Source: Pyrobaculum arsenaticum DSM 13514
GTDB taxonomy: Archaea > Thermoproteota > Thermoprotei > Thermoproteales > Thermoproteaceae
Reading direction: 5' to 3'
Assembly: GCF_000016385.1 (NCBI RefSeq)
Contig: NC_009376.1
Coordinates: 124,001-188,000, forward strand
Length of the DNA: 64,000 nt
Made by a program: the position numbers and the translations under genes. The notes beneath the pieces were generated by a model, which was not told the origin of the DNA, did no database searches, and worked only from the letters and a program-made list of their open reading frames with translations. Numbering within the stretch: the first letter of the stretch is position 1; each line of letters begins with the position of its first letter. Of the stretch, positions 7,745-16,913 are shown piece by piece.

Positions 7745-8827
7745 TTGCACATTGATGTTAGTGGGGCGAATAATAGGGGGTACCTCGTACTTGAAGACGG
7801 CACGGTTTTTGTAGGCAGACTCATCGGGGCAGAAAAGACTGCAATAGGTGAGGTTGTCTTCACCACGGCGGTGGTGGGCTATCCCCAAATCCTAACAGAT
7901 CCCAGCTACAAAGGCCAGATAATAGTCTTCACAAAGCCACTGGTGGGCAATTACGGCGTTTCGGAAGATCAGATGGAGTCAGACGGCGTAAAGGCCGAGG
8001 GGGTTGTCCTCTTCGAGGCGACGAAGCCCAGCCACTACAAGTCCGTAATGACTCTGGAAGAGTGGCTTGCCGCGTCGGGCATCCCCGGAGTTGCCCGGGT
8101 AGACACGAGAGCCCTTGTTCTAAAGCTAAGGGAGCACGGGGTGATGATGGGGGCGGTGGGGCCTGAAGAGCCGGGCGCCCTTCTAGAGGCGCTACGCAAG
8201 TCCCCCCGCTACGAGGAGTTGTCGTACGTAGATCTGGTCTCGGTGCAGGAGCCCGTCGAGCTGGGAGAGGGGAGGCTCTGCGTAGGCATAGTAGACTGCG
8301 GCGTGAAGAAGTCGATTGTAAAGGAGTTCCTCAAGAGAGGTGTTAGAGTCCGGCTGGTGCCGTGCAGGAGGCCAGAGGCGGCGTTCGACTGCGACGGCTT
8401 GTTCTTAAGCAACGGGCCGGGGAACCCCCAACTTCTAGACTCCCTCGCGTCAAAAGTGGCGCAGTACGCAGAGTATAAAAAGCCGCTTATGGGGATCTGC
8501 CTAGGGCACCAGGTAATCGCGATGGCGTTCGGCGCCCGCATCTACAAACTGAAATTCGGCCACAGGGCGAGCAACAAGCCCGTGAGGGATCTCCGCTTCA
8601 CGGGGAAGACCTACATAACAACCCACAACCACGGCTATGCCGTGGATCCAGAAGGGACTGAGCTAAAGGTCTGGGCTGTTCAACCAGACGACGGGACGGT
8701 GGAGGGGCTCTACCACGAACGCCAGCCGGTGTTCACTACGCAGTTCCACCCCGAGGCCTCGCCAGGACCCCGCGACACGCTTTGGATTTTCGACAAGTTT
8801 CTGGGCTTGATAGAGCGCCATGCCTGA
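7745..8827 (+). CDS. carA: Carbamoyl-phosphate synthase, small (glutaminase) subunit
   Basis: A protein of 360 residues, normal for CarA. The N-terminal domain opens GYLVLEDGTVFVG. The C-terminal class I glutamine amidotransferase domain has the nucleophile in GICLGHQVIAMAFG and the His-Glu pair in FHPEASPGP. It releases ammonia from glutamine and channels it to CarB for arginine and pyrimidine synthesis. TTG at 7745 is the only plausible start before conserved sequence; ATAAAGCTTATATAGG upstream provides the promoter. Its end overlaps carB by 8 nt, so the two are one operon. Confidence 0.95.
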   Translation: MHIDVSGANNRGYLVLEDGTVFVGRLIGAEKTAIGEVVFTTAVVGYPQILTDPSYKGQIIVFTKPLVGNYGVSEDQMESDGVKAEGVVLFEATKPSHYKSVMTLEEWLAASGIPGVARVDTRALVLKLREHGVMMGAVGPEEPGALLEALRKSPRYEELSYVDLVSVQEPVELGEGRLCVGIVDCGVKKSIVKEFLKRGVRVRLVPCRRPEAAFDCDGLFLSNGPGNPQLLDSLASKVAQYAEYKKPLMGICLGHQVIAMAFGARIYKLKFGHRASNKPVRDLRFTGKTYITTHNHGYAVDPEGTELKVWAVQPDDGTVEGLYHERQPVFTTQFHPEASPGPRDTLWIFDKFLGLIERHA

Positions 8828-11800
8828 TATTAGGAAAGTTCTCATAATTGGCTCAGGCGCCATAAAGGTGGCAGAGGCTGCGGAGTTCGACTACTCGGGG
8901 TCGCAGGCTTTGAAGGCCTTTAGGGAGGAGGGGATATCAACTGTGTTAGTAAATCCCAACATCGCCACGATACAGACGTCGAAGTTGCTTGCCGACCGCG
9001 TATATTTTGTGCCGATTGCCAGACATTTCCTGGAGCAGGTTATCGAGAGGGAGAGGCCCGATGCCATAGCCTGCGGCTTCGGCGGCCAGACGGCGCTTTC
9101 TGCATGTGTTGAGCTATACGACTCCGGCATCTTGTCGAAATACGGGGTTAGGGTAATAGGCACTCCAGTTAGGGGGATAAAACGGGCCTTGTCCAGGGAC
9201 CTCTTCCAGAAGGCCATGAAAGAGGCCGGCATTCCCGTTCCGCCTAGTAGCCCCGCCAAGTCGCCAGAGGAGGCTCTTGAGATCGCTAGGGGGCTGGGCT
9301 ACCCCATCGTTGTGCGCGTCTCCTTCAACCTTGGCGGAGCCGGGGCCTTCGTTGCGAGGAGCGAGGAGGCGCTGAGGGCGAGGATATACAAGGCCTTCGC
9401 CCAGTCGGCCATTGGGGAGGTCCTCGTGGAGAAGTACCTAGAGGGCTGGAAGGAGGTGGAGTTCGAGGTGGTGAGAGACGCCTACGACAACGTAGCCGCC
9501 GTGGTGTGCATGGAGAACGTGGACCCCATGGGCGTCCACACAGGCGACTCCATTGTCGTGGCGCCGTGCCTCACACTAACTGACGAGGAGTACCAGAAGG
9601 CTAGGGACATCTCGATAGGGGTGGCCAGGTCGATTGAGCTGGTGGGCGAGGGCAACGTCCAAGTGGCGGTCAACTACGCCGGACCTGAGCAGTACGCCAT
9701 TGAGACCAACCCCCGTATGTCCCGCTCAAGCGCCCTTGCCTCCAAGGCCTCTGGGTACCCCCTGGCGTACATCGCGGCTAAGCTTGCCCTCGGCTACCGC
9801 CTGGACGAGGTGATGAACCAGGTGACGAGGCGGACGGTGGCCGCATTCGAGCCGTCGCTGGACTACATAGTTGTGAAGCACCCGCGCTGGGAGAACGACC
9901 GGTTCGGAGTTACGGAGGGCCTCGGCCCCGAGATGATGTCCATCGGCGAGGCGATGGGCATAGGAAGGACGCTGGAGGAGGCGTGGCAGAAGGCCATCCG
10001 CATGATAGACATCGGCGAGCCGGGCTTGGTGGGAGGCCCCATGTTCGAAAGCCTCACGCTGGAGGAGGCCCTTAGGTGCGTGGAGAGGTACTTGCCGTAC
10101 TGGCCCATATGCGCGGCTAAGGCGCTCTACCTTGGCGCGTCGGTGGAGGACATATACCAGCGGAATAGAGTAGACAAGTTCTTCCTAAACGCCATAAAAC
10201 GCGTCGTGGATTCCTACAAAGGGCTTGAGGCCGGCTCCTACGACCTCGAGGAGTTGAAGATCTTGGGCTTCTCCGACGCCCAGATCGCCAAGGCCTTGAA
10301 GAAGCCCGTCGACGAGGTGAGGAGGGCGAGGAGGGCCCCCGTGGTGAAGAAGATAGACACCCTAGCGGGGGAGTGGCCGGCGGATACCAACTACCTCTAC
10401 CTAACCTACGGCGGCCAATACGACGACGAGACGCCTAGGGCGGACTTCCTCGTGGTGGGGGCCGGCGTGTTCAGAATCGGCGTGTCGGTGGAGTTCGACT
10501 GGGCCACGGTGAACTTGGCAAAGGAGCTGAGGGACAGGGGGTACCGCGTCGCGATTCTCAACTACAACCCCGAGACCGTCTCCACCGACTGGGACGTGGT
10601 GGACAAGCTTTATTTCGACGAGATAACGGCTGAGAGGGTGCTGGACATTGTGGAAAAGGAGGGCCGCGACGTGGTAGTAGTCCTATACGCCGGGGGGCAG
10701 ATAGGGCAGAGGCTATACGCCCCGCTTGAAAAGGCGGGTGTCAAAATCGGCGGCACCAAGGCGCGCTCTATCGACGCGGCGGAGGACCGGAGCAAGTTCT
10801 CAAAGCTACTTGACAGGCTCGGGATTAAGCAACCTCCCTGGCTCTACGCCTCCAGCGTCGAGGAGGCGGTGAAGCTGGCGGAGGATTTGGGATACCCCGT
10901 CTTGGTGAGGCCTAGCTACGTCCTCGGCGGCACCTATATGGCTGTGGCGAACAACGCGGAGGAGCTGAGAAGCTTCTTGGCAAAGGCGGCTAAGGTCAGC
11001 GGCGAGCACCCAGTGGTGATATCCAAGTTCATGCCCAGGGGGATAGAGGCGGAGGTAGACGCGGTTTCAGACGGCGTGGGGATAGTGGCAACCCCAATCG
11101 AACACGTTGAGCCTCCTGGCATACACTCCGGCGACTCGACCATGGTCCTGCCGCCGCGGAGGCTGGAGGAGTGGGCTGTGCGGAGGATGATAGACATAGC
11201 CCACATCATTGCCAGAGAGCTTGAGGTAAAGGGGCCTATGAACGTCCAGTTTCTAGTACAGGACGACGTCTATGTAATAGAGGCGAACCTCCGCGCTAGC
11301 CGGTCCATGCCACTGGTAAGCAAGGCCACCGGCGTCAACTACATGTCCCTAGTCGCAGACGTCTTAGTCAACGGCCGCCTCGCGGTGGACGAGGAGAGGG
11401 TGGTCTTAAAGCCCTCCAAGTGGTGGGTGAAGTCGCCCCAGTTCTCCTGGGCCCGCCTAAGAGGGGCATACCCGCGCCTCGGCCCCGTGATGTACTCAAC
11501 AGGCGAGGTGGCCTCCAACAGCGCTGTGTTTGAAGAGGCATTGCTCAAAAGCTGGCTCTCCGCCACGCCCAACAGAATACCGAAGAGGAACGCCCTTGTC
11601 TATACCTACGACCCCCATCACGCCGAGCTGATCGGACAGGCGGCCAGCCTCCTCTCTGCCAAGCTTCGGGTATATTCACCGGAGGAGCTGGGGGATAAAA
11701 TACTGGACGAGCTGAGGTGGCGCAGAATCGACATAGTAGTTACGGCGGGTACCACGCCCGAAAAGGACTATCACATTAGGAGGACGGCGGCTGACACAAA

Positions 11801-11897
11801 CACGCCTCTTGTGCTGGACTCTACCCTCGCCGTAGAGCTCGCAAAGGCCTTTCTCTGGTATTATAAAAACGGGAAACTAGGAGTAGAACCATGGTGA
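8820..11897 (+). CDS. carB: Carbamoyl-phosphate synthase, large subunit
   Basis: A protein of 1025 residues with the two homologous ATP-grasp halves of CarB. The first half opens KVLIIGSGAIKVAEAAEFDY and contains ETNPRMSRSSALASKA; the second opens near VGAGVFRIGVSVEFDW and contains EANLRASRSMPLVSKATG. The C-terminal allosteric MGS-like domain is present but short (ending AFLWYYKNGK). It makes carbamoyl phosphate from bicarbonate, ATP and ammonia. It overlaps carA by 8 nt and the following ATP-grasp ligase by 7 nt, so the operon supports a common arginine/pyrimidine role. Confidence 0.96.
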   Translation: MPDIRKVLIIGSGAIKVAEAAEFDYSGSQALKAFREEGISTVLVNPNIATIQTSKLLADRVYFVPIARHFLEQVIERERPDAIACGFGGQTALSACVELYDSGILSKYGVRVIGTPVRGIKRALSRDLFQKAMKEAGIPVPPSSPAKSPEEALEIARGLGYPIVVRVSFNLGGAGAFVARSEEALRARIYKAFAQSAIGEVLVEKYLEGWKEVEFEVVRDAYDNVAAVVCMENVDPMGVHTGDSIVVAPCLTLTDEEYQKARDISIGVARSIELVGEGNVQVAVNYAGPEQYAIETNPRMSRSSALASKASGYPLAYIAAKLALGYRLDEVMNQVTRRTVAAFEPSLDYIVVKHPRWENDRFGVTEGLGPEMMSIGEAMGIGRTLEEAWQKAIRMIDIGEPGLVGGPMFESLTLEEALRCVERYLPYWPICAAKALYLGASVEDIYQRNRVDKFFLNAIKRVVDSYKGLEAGSYDLEELKILGFSDAQIAKALKKPVDEVRRARRAPVVKKIDTLAGEWPADTNYLYLTYGGQYDDETPRADFLVVGAGVFRIGVSVEFDWATVNLAKELRDRGYRVAILNYNPETVSTDWDVVDKLYFDEITAERVLDIVEKEGRDVVVVLYAGGQIGQRLYAPLEKAGVKIGGTKARSIDAAEDRSKFSKLLDRLGIKQPPWLYASSVEEAVKLAEDLGYPVLVRPSYVLGGTYMAVANNAEELRSFLAKAAKVSGEHPVVISKFMPRGIEAEVDAVSDGVGIVATPIEHVEPPGIHSGDSTMVLPPRRLEEWAVRRMIDIAHIIARELEVKGPMNVQFLVQDDVYVIEANLRASRSMPLVSKATGVNYMSLVADVLVNGRLAVDEERVVLKPSKWWVKSPQFSWARLRGAYPRLGPVMYSTGEVASNSAVFEEALLKSWLSATPNRIPKRNALVYTYDPHHAELIGQAASLLSAKLRVYSPEELGDKILDELRWRRIDIVVTAGTTPEKDYHIRRTAADTNTPLVLDSTLAVELAKAFLWYYKNGKLGVEPW

Positions 11898-12685
11898 CGC
11901 TTGTATACGATGTTGTGAGAGAAGAGGAGAAAATGTTGTTGAAAGTAGCCGAGAGGCTTGGGGTGAGGGTCGCCATGGCTCAGGTTGGCAACATGCTGGA
12001 GGTGAAAAAGTGGGGTCAGGGGGTGTATCTGATAAGAACCCTCTCCCATAACAAGGGCATAATCGCGGCTGCCCTTGCCGAGGCTGGCGGGGGTGTTGCC
12101 GTTAACTCGGCCAAGGCTGTGGCCACTAGCTGGAATAAGGCCTGGACGCTAGCGAGGTTGCAAGCGGCGGGACTCCCCACGCCAAAAACCAGAGTACTCT
12201 TTGGCGAGGCCGAAGTGGCGATCGACAAGCCCTCTATTGTCAAGGCAGTCAGCGGGAGCTGGGGGCGGAAGGTGGCCCTCGTCTCGGCGCCTGAGGAGGT
12301 GAAGCTCCTCCTCAAGTCTGCAGAGGGCGAGGTGTTGCTCCTACAGGAGATGATAGGGACGGGGGAGGACATAAGGGTGTTCGTCATCGACGGGAGAGCA
12401 GTCGCCGCAATGAGGAGAATCCCCCCAGCAGGCGACTGGCGGAGCAACGCGGCAAGAGGCGGCACAACCGTGCCGCAGAAAATAGACCCAGAGCTGGAGG
12501 AGCTCGCGGTCAAGGCTACAGAAGCAGTAGGCGCCTTCTACGCCGGCGTTGATATACTAATCGGCGACCGGCTCTACGTCAACGAAGTCAACGGAATACC
12601 CGAGTTCAAAGCCCTTACGAAGACCACAGGAGTTGACGTGGCGGGGGCCCTCCTCGCGGCGCTGGTAATGCTGGAGAAGAAGTAG
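11891..12685 (+). CDS. LysX/ArgX-type ATP-grasp ligase
   Basis: A protein of 264 residues in the RimK/LysX ATP-grasp family. Visible motifs are SWNKAWTLARLQAAGLPTPKT (central lid region), LLLQEMIGTGEDIRVFVIDG, and the metal-binding GVDILIGDRLYVNEVNGIPE. LysX or ArgX joins the carrier protein LysW to alpha-aminoadipate or glutamate in the LysW-dependent lysine/arginine pathway. The sequence alone does not settle which; overlap with carB favours arginine. The frame overlaps carB by 7 nt, and ATG at 11891 is preceded by GGAGTAGAACC, a possible ribosome-binding region. No lysW gene is in the window. Confidence 0.82.
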   Translation: MVTLVYDVVREEEKMLLKVAERLGVRVAMAQVGNMLEVKKWGQGVYLIRTLSHNKGIIAAALAEAGGGVAVNSAKAVATSWNKAWTLARLQAAGLPTPKTRVLFGEAEVAIDKPSIVKAVSGSWGRKVALVSAPEEVKLLLKSAEGEVLLLQEMIGTGEDIRVFVIDGRAVAAMRRIPPAGDWRSNAARGGTTVPQKIDPELEELAVKATEAVGAFYAGVDILIGDRLYVNEVNGIPEFKALTKTTGVDVAGALLAALVMLEKK

Positions 12686-12771
12686 GCGCCCCGTCAAGAT
12701 GCCGAACGTTGAACTACATCCAACTTGCCAAGGCAATCTGTGCTTACGCTCAGCACATCTACGCCACATCC

Positions 12772-13779
12772 TCAGCCCAGGCCCCGCCCGTCGACTCGGT
12801 TCTGAAACAAGGCGAAGAGCTTGTCCTCAACATAGGGCTCGTTGTACCTCCTGTCGTCTATTTTCACTAGGTAGCCGCTTGGCGGCTTCACCTCCCCTAT
12901 CACTGCGTGGGGTACGCCGAGCTTCTGCAACCTCTCTAGAGCCTCGCCGAGCCTTCCGCGGGGCACCGTCGCTAAGAGGACGCCCGAGCTGAGCGTCTCG
13001 AGGGGGTCAATCCTAAAAGCCCGGCACAGCGCCTCGACCTCTCTGTACACAACCACGTCCTTCCTACGCACGTCGATTGAGACCTTAGACGCATAGGCAA
13101 TCTCCGCCAGCCCGTTAGCCACGCCCCCCTCTGTGGGGTCGTGCATAGAGGTGGCTAAATCGGCCAGGGCCAAGGCCTCCCTAGCCACCGAGATCTCCGC
13201 GATTAGCCCCCTAGCCCTTTCCAAGGCCTCTGCGGGTACTCCCCTCCTCAAAGCCTCCTCTGCGAAGTCGGAGGCGAGGATAGAGGCAGTCTCCTGCCCC
13301 GCTGACTTGGTCATGACAACCACGTCCCCCGGCTTCGCCCCTGACGTGGAGACGAAACGGCTGCCGACACCCATTGCCGTGACCACCGCCACGGGCCTTG
13401 TGACCGCCGTTGTCACCTCGGTATGCCCCCCCACTATTGTGACGCCGAGCCTACGTGCCGCCATGTCCATCTGCCTCGTAATGGCGTCTAGCAGATCATC
13501 GCTCGCGCCGGGGGGCAGTAATAGCGCTACGGACAGCCACATCGGCTCTACGCCCCTAACCGCAACGTCGTTTGTCGGGACGTAGACGGCGAGCGATCCG
13601 AGGAGGTTTACAGAGCCAGTTATGGGATCAGTGTGGGCCACGAGGTATTTGCCCCCTAGGTCAACGACGGCCGCGTCCTCGCCTATGGCAGGGCCAACGA
13701 CTACATCGCCGCGCGCGGCCCCCCGCCTGGTGAGCACAAGCTTCTCCAATAAGGACGGGTGCACCTTGCCGGGTTTCAT
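12772..13779 (-). CDS. HypE-like AIR synthase-family protein
   Basis: About 335 residues. GPAIGEDAAVVDLGGKYLV near residue 35, HTDPITGSVN, and VGGHTEVT are landmarks of the PurM/AIR synthase superfamily, here closest in appearance to HypE (hydrogenase maturation, thiocarbamate dehydration) or related ThiL/SelD-like members. The C terminus has SSGVLLATVP. HypE ends in a reactive cysteine; this protein ends RVDGRGLG, so a true HypE reaction is doubtful. The frame is open 88 codons further upstream, but ATG at 13779 is 24 nt below ATTTAATG, and the extension would run antisense through the divergent neighbour. No other hyp gene is near. Confidence 0.7.
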   Translation of the reverse strand: MKPGKVHPSLLEKLVLTRRGAARGDVVVGPAIGEDAAVVDLGGKYLVAHTDPITGSVNLLGSLAVYVPTNDVAVRGVEPMWLSVALLLPPGASDDLLDAITRQMDMAARRLGVTIVGGHTEVTTAVTRPVAVVTAMGVGSRFVSTSGAKPGDVVVMTKSAGQETASILASDFAEEALRRGVPAEALERARGLIAEISVAREALALADLATSMHDPTEGGVANGLAEIAYASKVSIDVRRKDVVVYREVEALCRAFRIDPLETLSSGVLLATVPRGRLGEALERLQKLGVPHAVIGEVKPPSGYLVKIDDRRYNEPYVEDKLFALFQNRVDGRGLG

Positions 13780-13806
13780 TAAAATACGCCACACTTCATA
13801 CATTAA
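13777..13806. promoter_or_regulatory. Interlocked divergent promoters
   Basis: Two TATA-like boxes point in opposite directions. ATTAAAATAC (13778-13787) lies 24 nt before the rightward ATG at 13807, and ATTTAATG (minus strand, about 13806-13799) lies 24 nt before the leftward ATG at 13779. Each box therefore covers the other gene's start. Confidence 0.55.
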
Positions 13807-14694
13807 ATGGTTGACTTGAGCGGGAGCTGGCTGAAGCTTGGGGATGCGGATTTGGTAAAGGCCGTACACGAAACCGTGGTTAGGGAGTTCGGCAAGAAGG
13901 CGCTCCAGTACACGGACACAGCAGGCGCGCCTGAGCCGAGGGAGGAGCTGAGGAGGATACTTGACAGGCTGGGCTTTGGGAGACACGCAGTGCTCTTCAC
14001 CGCAAGCCTCGCCGACAGCCTCAGGCTGGTCGCAGAGGCGCACCTAGACCCCGGCGAGTGCATATCCCCCGAAGACCCCACCCAGAGGGAGGTCTTGCCA
14101 TATGCCAAGTGCGGGAGGCCCAAGGCCGTGTATGTACAGCCCTACTGGAGGTGCCCCGACGGGTATATATACACGTCGGAGGAGCTAAGGAGAGCCGAGG
14201 AGCAGGCCCCACTGGTGATCTACGACCTGACTTACTCCTTCCTCATAGGCGAGGTGCCCTACGTGGCTAAGAGATCGATAGCGGTGGGCTCGCTAGACGT
14301 CCTCTTCCCCGGGCTACACCTAGGCTTCCTGGCAGTGCCACGTGAACTGGAGCCCTACTACCTGTCAATACAAGAAGGCGTCTATCTACATGTATCGACT
14401 TATATGCAGTACCTCTTTTACGTGGCGCTTAGGTCGGGGGCGGTCCACGAGGTATTCAACGCGCTACAGCGCCGCCAGGCCGTGGTGAAGGAGAGACTGG
14501 TAGGCACTGCCACCCCCTACTTCGTGTGGTACAAGCCACCCTCCCAGCGGCTTAGAGACATATTTTTAAGTCGCGGCGCGGTGCCGGGCAGTGCCTATTC
14601 AAAAACGGGAAAATTCGCAGAGTACCTCAGACTGGGCATTACTAGTGCGACAGAGGAAGAGCTCGCCGACTTCCTATCCAAAATTCCTCTCTAA
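13807..14694 (+). CDS. Aminotransferase-fold protein lacking the PLP lysine
   Basis: A protein of 295 residues that follows the plan of class I/II aminotransferases: YTDTAGAPEPREELRRIL, the aspartate-tyrosine stretch VIYDLTYSFLIGE, and LFPGLHLGFLAVP, which corresponds to the S-x-S-K-x-L-F-P-G-L-R-x-G motif. Where the Schiff-base lysine should stand the protein reads GSLDVLFPG, one residue short and without lysine; the PLP-ring asparagine region reads PYWRCPDGY instead of xNPTG. The carboxylate arginine in EYLRLGI remains. It is therefore likely not an active PLP enzyme. It is also about 100 residues shorter than normal. Start ATG is 24 nt below ATTAAAATAC. Confidence 0.65.
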   Translation: MVDLSGSWLKLGDADLVKAVHETVVREFGKKALQYTDTAGAPEPREELRRILDRLGFGRHAVLFTASLADSLRLVAEAHLDPGECISPEDPTQREVLPYAKCGRPKAVYVQPYWRCPDGYIYTSEELRRAEEQAPLVIYDLTYSFLIGEVPYVAKRSIAVGSLDVLFPGLHLGFLAVPRELEPYYLSIQEGVYLHVSTYMQYLFYVALRSGAVHEVFNALQRRQAVVKERLVGTATPYFVWYKPPSQRLRDIFLSRGAVPGSAYSKTGKFAEYLRLGITSATEEELADFLSKIPL

Positions 14695-15274
14695 GAACTT
14701 CAAAATAGTGGCAATTGCCGAGAGCTTTAGGCTTGAGGACGGCTTCTCGGTATACGCCGGCGTCAGGGCCACGAGGGACGCGGTGGTGGAGGACGCGGCC
14801 TTTGCCGTTGCTAAGTTAGGAGGCGCGGACGGCACAGACGCCGCGGAGAAGATAGTCGCCGCGTTGATAAGGCCGGACGTGAGCATTATCATGCTAGACG
14901 GTTGCATTGTCTCTTTTTACAACTGGATAGACGGCGAGGCGTTGTACGCCAAGTTTCAGAAGCCGGTTGCGTGCTACGTGTTCGAGGAGCCCGAGGGCCG
15001 CGTGGAGGAGGCAGTGAGGAAGCTATTCCCCGACTGGCCCGATAGGCTCAGGGCAATAGAAAAGCTGGGAAGTCCAACCCCATACTACACCAAGGCGGGA
15101 TACAAGATATACGTGCGGTCCTGGGGGATAGACCCCATATACGCCGGCAAGGCCGCCGAGTTGGCTATGAAGCTGGGAAAGATGCCGGAGCCGCTCCGCG
15201 TTGCGAGAATAATGGCGGCGGGTGCGCGGGCACTTTTAAATACTCTTGGCTTGCGTCTCGTTAATGGTCACTAG
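14645..15274 (+). CDS. DUF99 (UPF0215) family protein
   Basis: About 209 residues. [20 protein letters not shown] followed by [16 protein letters not shown] is the N-terminal core of the archaeal DUF99 family, and [16 protein letters not shown] with later [13 protein letters not shown] completes it. The fold is related to endonuclease V/RNase H-like domains, but no activity has been shown. The start is uncertain: GTG at 14645 overlaps the upstream gene by 50 nt, and a GTG at 14708 would remove the first strand. The gene is coupled to the aminotransferase-like gene, and its 3' end carries the promoter of the next gene. Confidence 0.75.
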
Positions 15275-16406
15275 GAGGACACTCCTCGTGGCGGTCGGGG
15301 CGGCTGCGGTCCTGGCAGTAGCCGGGGGGTATATCTACCTGGCACAGCAACAGGGCGGGGCGGTGCCCACTCAGACAACGCCGCGGACAACGACCGCGGC
15401 GGGGAGGAAGCTGGCTGTGTATAACTACTCGTACTACATCGATAAGGCGCTTCTCGACGATTTTAAAAAGGAGTACGGCATTGAGGTGATATACCAAGAG
15501 TATGAAAGCGGCGAGGAGGCGTACGCCGCGTTGTTGAGGGGAGGCGGCGGATACGACTTAATAGTAGTTCCCGATACGTACATCAAGGAGGTGATAGGGA
15601 AGGGCTATGTGAGGAAGATCGACCACGCCAAGCTTTCCAACTTCGCCAACGTAGACCCTGTCTTCTTCCAGAACCCCAACGACCCCGGCCTCCAGTACTC
15701 GGTGCCGTACGCCTATGGAACCACCGGCATTGCGGTGAACTACTACGACATGAAAGCCGACGTTGGGAAAATAGAGAGCTGGGGCGACCTCTTTGACGAG
15801 ACCAAGCTGGAGAAGGTCAAGGGGAGGATAGCCATGTTGGAGGAGTTCGTGGAGCCCATAATGGCGGCGAAATACGCGCTGGGCATAGACCCAGACGACT
15901 GGAGCGACGACGCAGTCAACAAGATAGTAGACCTCCTAAAGCGGCAAAAGGAGTACATCAGGGGGTACATGGGCATTAGCCAGATTGTCCCCGTAATAGC
16001 CGCCGGGGAATTGTGGATATCCCAGATCTGGTCTGGCGACGCTCAATACGCCAAGGAGGAGTTTATAAAGAGGGCGGGGGAGGCAAACGCCGACAAGTTC
16101 CAGTACGTATTGCCGAAGCCTATGACCCACCGCTGGGTGGACTTCATGGTCATCCCCCGCGACGCTAAAAACGTCGAGGAGGCCTACCTCTTCATGGACT
16201 TCTTACTGAGGCCTGAGAACTCGGCGAAGATAGTCGAGGCTACGTACTACCCCACCTCCTTGAAGAAGCAGCTACTTGAGAAGTACGTGGACCCCAACCT
16301 GCTCAACGCCATAACCCCGCCGGAGACAGCCAAGGTCATATACCTAAACTACACCGAGCAGATGCTTAGGGCAATTGAGAGGATTAGCTACGCGGTTAAG
16401 GGCTGA
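15264..16406 (+). CDS. Extracellular solute-binding protein (PotD/spermidine-like)
   Basis: A protein of 380 residues with a secretion signal, [20 protein letters not shown], whose paired arginines suggest Tat export, then a threonine-rich linker. The mature part, from [20 protein letters not shown], follows the spermidine/putrescine-binding PotD/PotF plan, with [12 protein letters not shown] and [12 protein letters not shown] further on. It should sit outside the membrane and deliver an organic amine or similar ligand to an ABC importer. No permease or ATPase gene adjoins it, so its transporter is elsewhere. ATG at 15264 is 25 nt below TTTTAAATAC, which lies inside the preceding gene. Confidence 0.85.
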
Positions 16407-16878
16407 TTATTCTAGGGATTTCGAGAAAGCACCGCACATCTCTTCCGAAATGTATGAAGCGTACCTTGCCGATGTTTTCTAATATTTCTGTAAGATGTAT
16501 GTCTCTGTCGTCAATGTACACGATTTCTTCTGGGCGTATTCTAACTCCCCTCTCCTGCTCTATCCGTCTCAATAACTTGTAGAGCATCTTGTCCTTGCGG
16601 GGGTGTGGCTCAATTGCTAAGTAGTGGAAGTAGGTGTCTATTTCAAACGCCCGGAGTGCTTGATACGCCACGTCGTAGTCGTTCCATGAGAGCGTGGTCA
16701 ACAAGTGGCCGGCCTCGTTTGCCCAGCGTAGGAAGTCGCGTACGTGTGGTCTTAGGTTCACCTCTGTGTTTCTGCTGTCGGCTATTTTCAGCTGGGTGAC
16801 GCGGCGGAAGGGAGGATACAGCGACGAGATGTCGGGGTGGTCCCAGACAGTTCCATCCAGGTCAAGGGCTATAAGCAT
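16396..16878 (-). CDS. HAD-family phosphatase (MDP-1 like)
   Basis: A protein of 160 residues with the haloacid dehalogenase motifs: LDLDGTVWDHP (nucleophile and acid Asp), LTTLSWND (motif II), K in HPRKDKML, and VYIDDRDIH (motif IV). The DLDGTxW form is typical of the magnesium-dependent phosphatase-1 group, which acts on phosphotyrosine or small phosphoesters. The substrate here is unknown. Start ATG is about 26 nt below TTTAAAAC. The gene converges on the solute-binding protein gene with an 11-nt overlap. Confidence 0.85.
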   Translation of the reverse strand: MLIALDLDGTVWDHPDISSLYPPFRRVTQLKIADSRNTEVNLRPHVRDFLRWANEAGHLLTTLSWNDYDVAYQALRAFEIDTYFHYLAIEPHPRKDKMLYKLLRRIEQERGVRIRPEEIVYIDDRDIHLTEILENIGKVRFIHFGRDVRCFLEIPRIISP

Positions 16879-16913
16879 ATACAGTTAAGTAGTTGAGTAT
16901 GAAGTTTTAAACA

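Noticed and set aside
12686..12771. Possible C/D sRNA or tRNA between two convergent genes
   Set aside because: CTGA boxes exist on the minus strand but no proper C box, and no T-loop sequence or cloverleaf can be drawn.
12772..14043. 423-residue version of the HypE-like protein
   Set aside because: The extra N-terminal 88 codons run antisense through the aminotransferase-like gene and past the TATA boxes.
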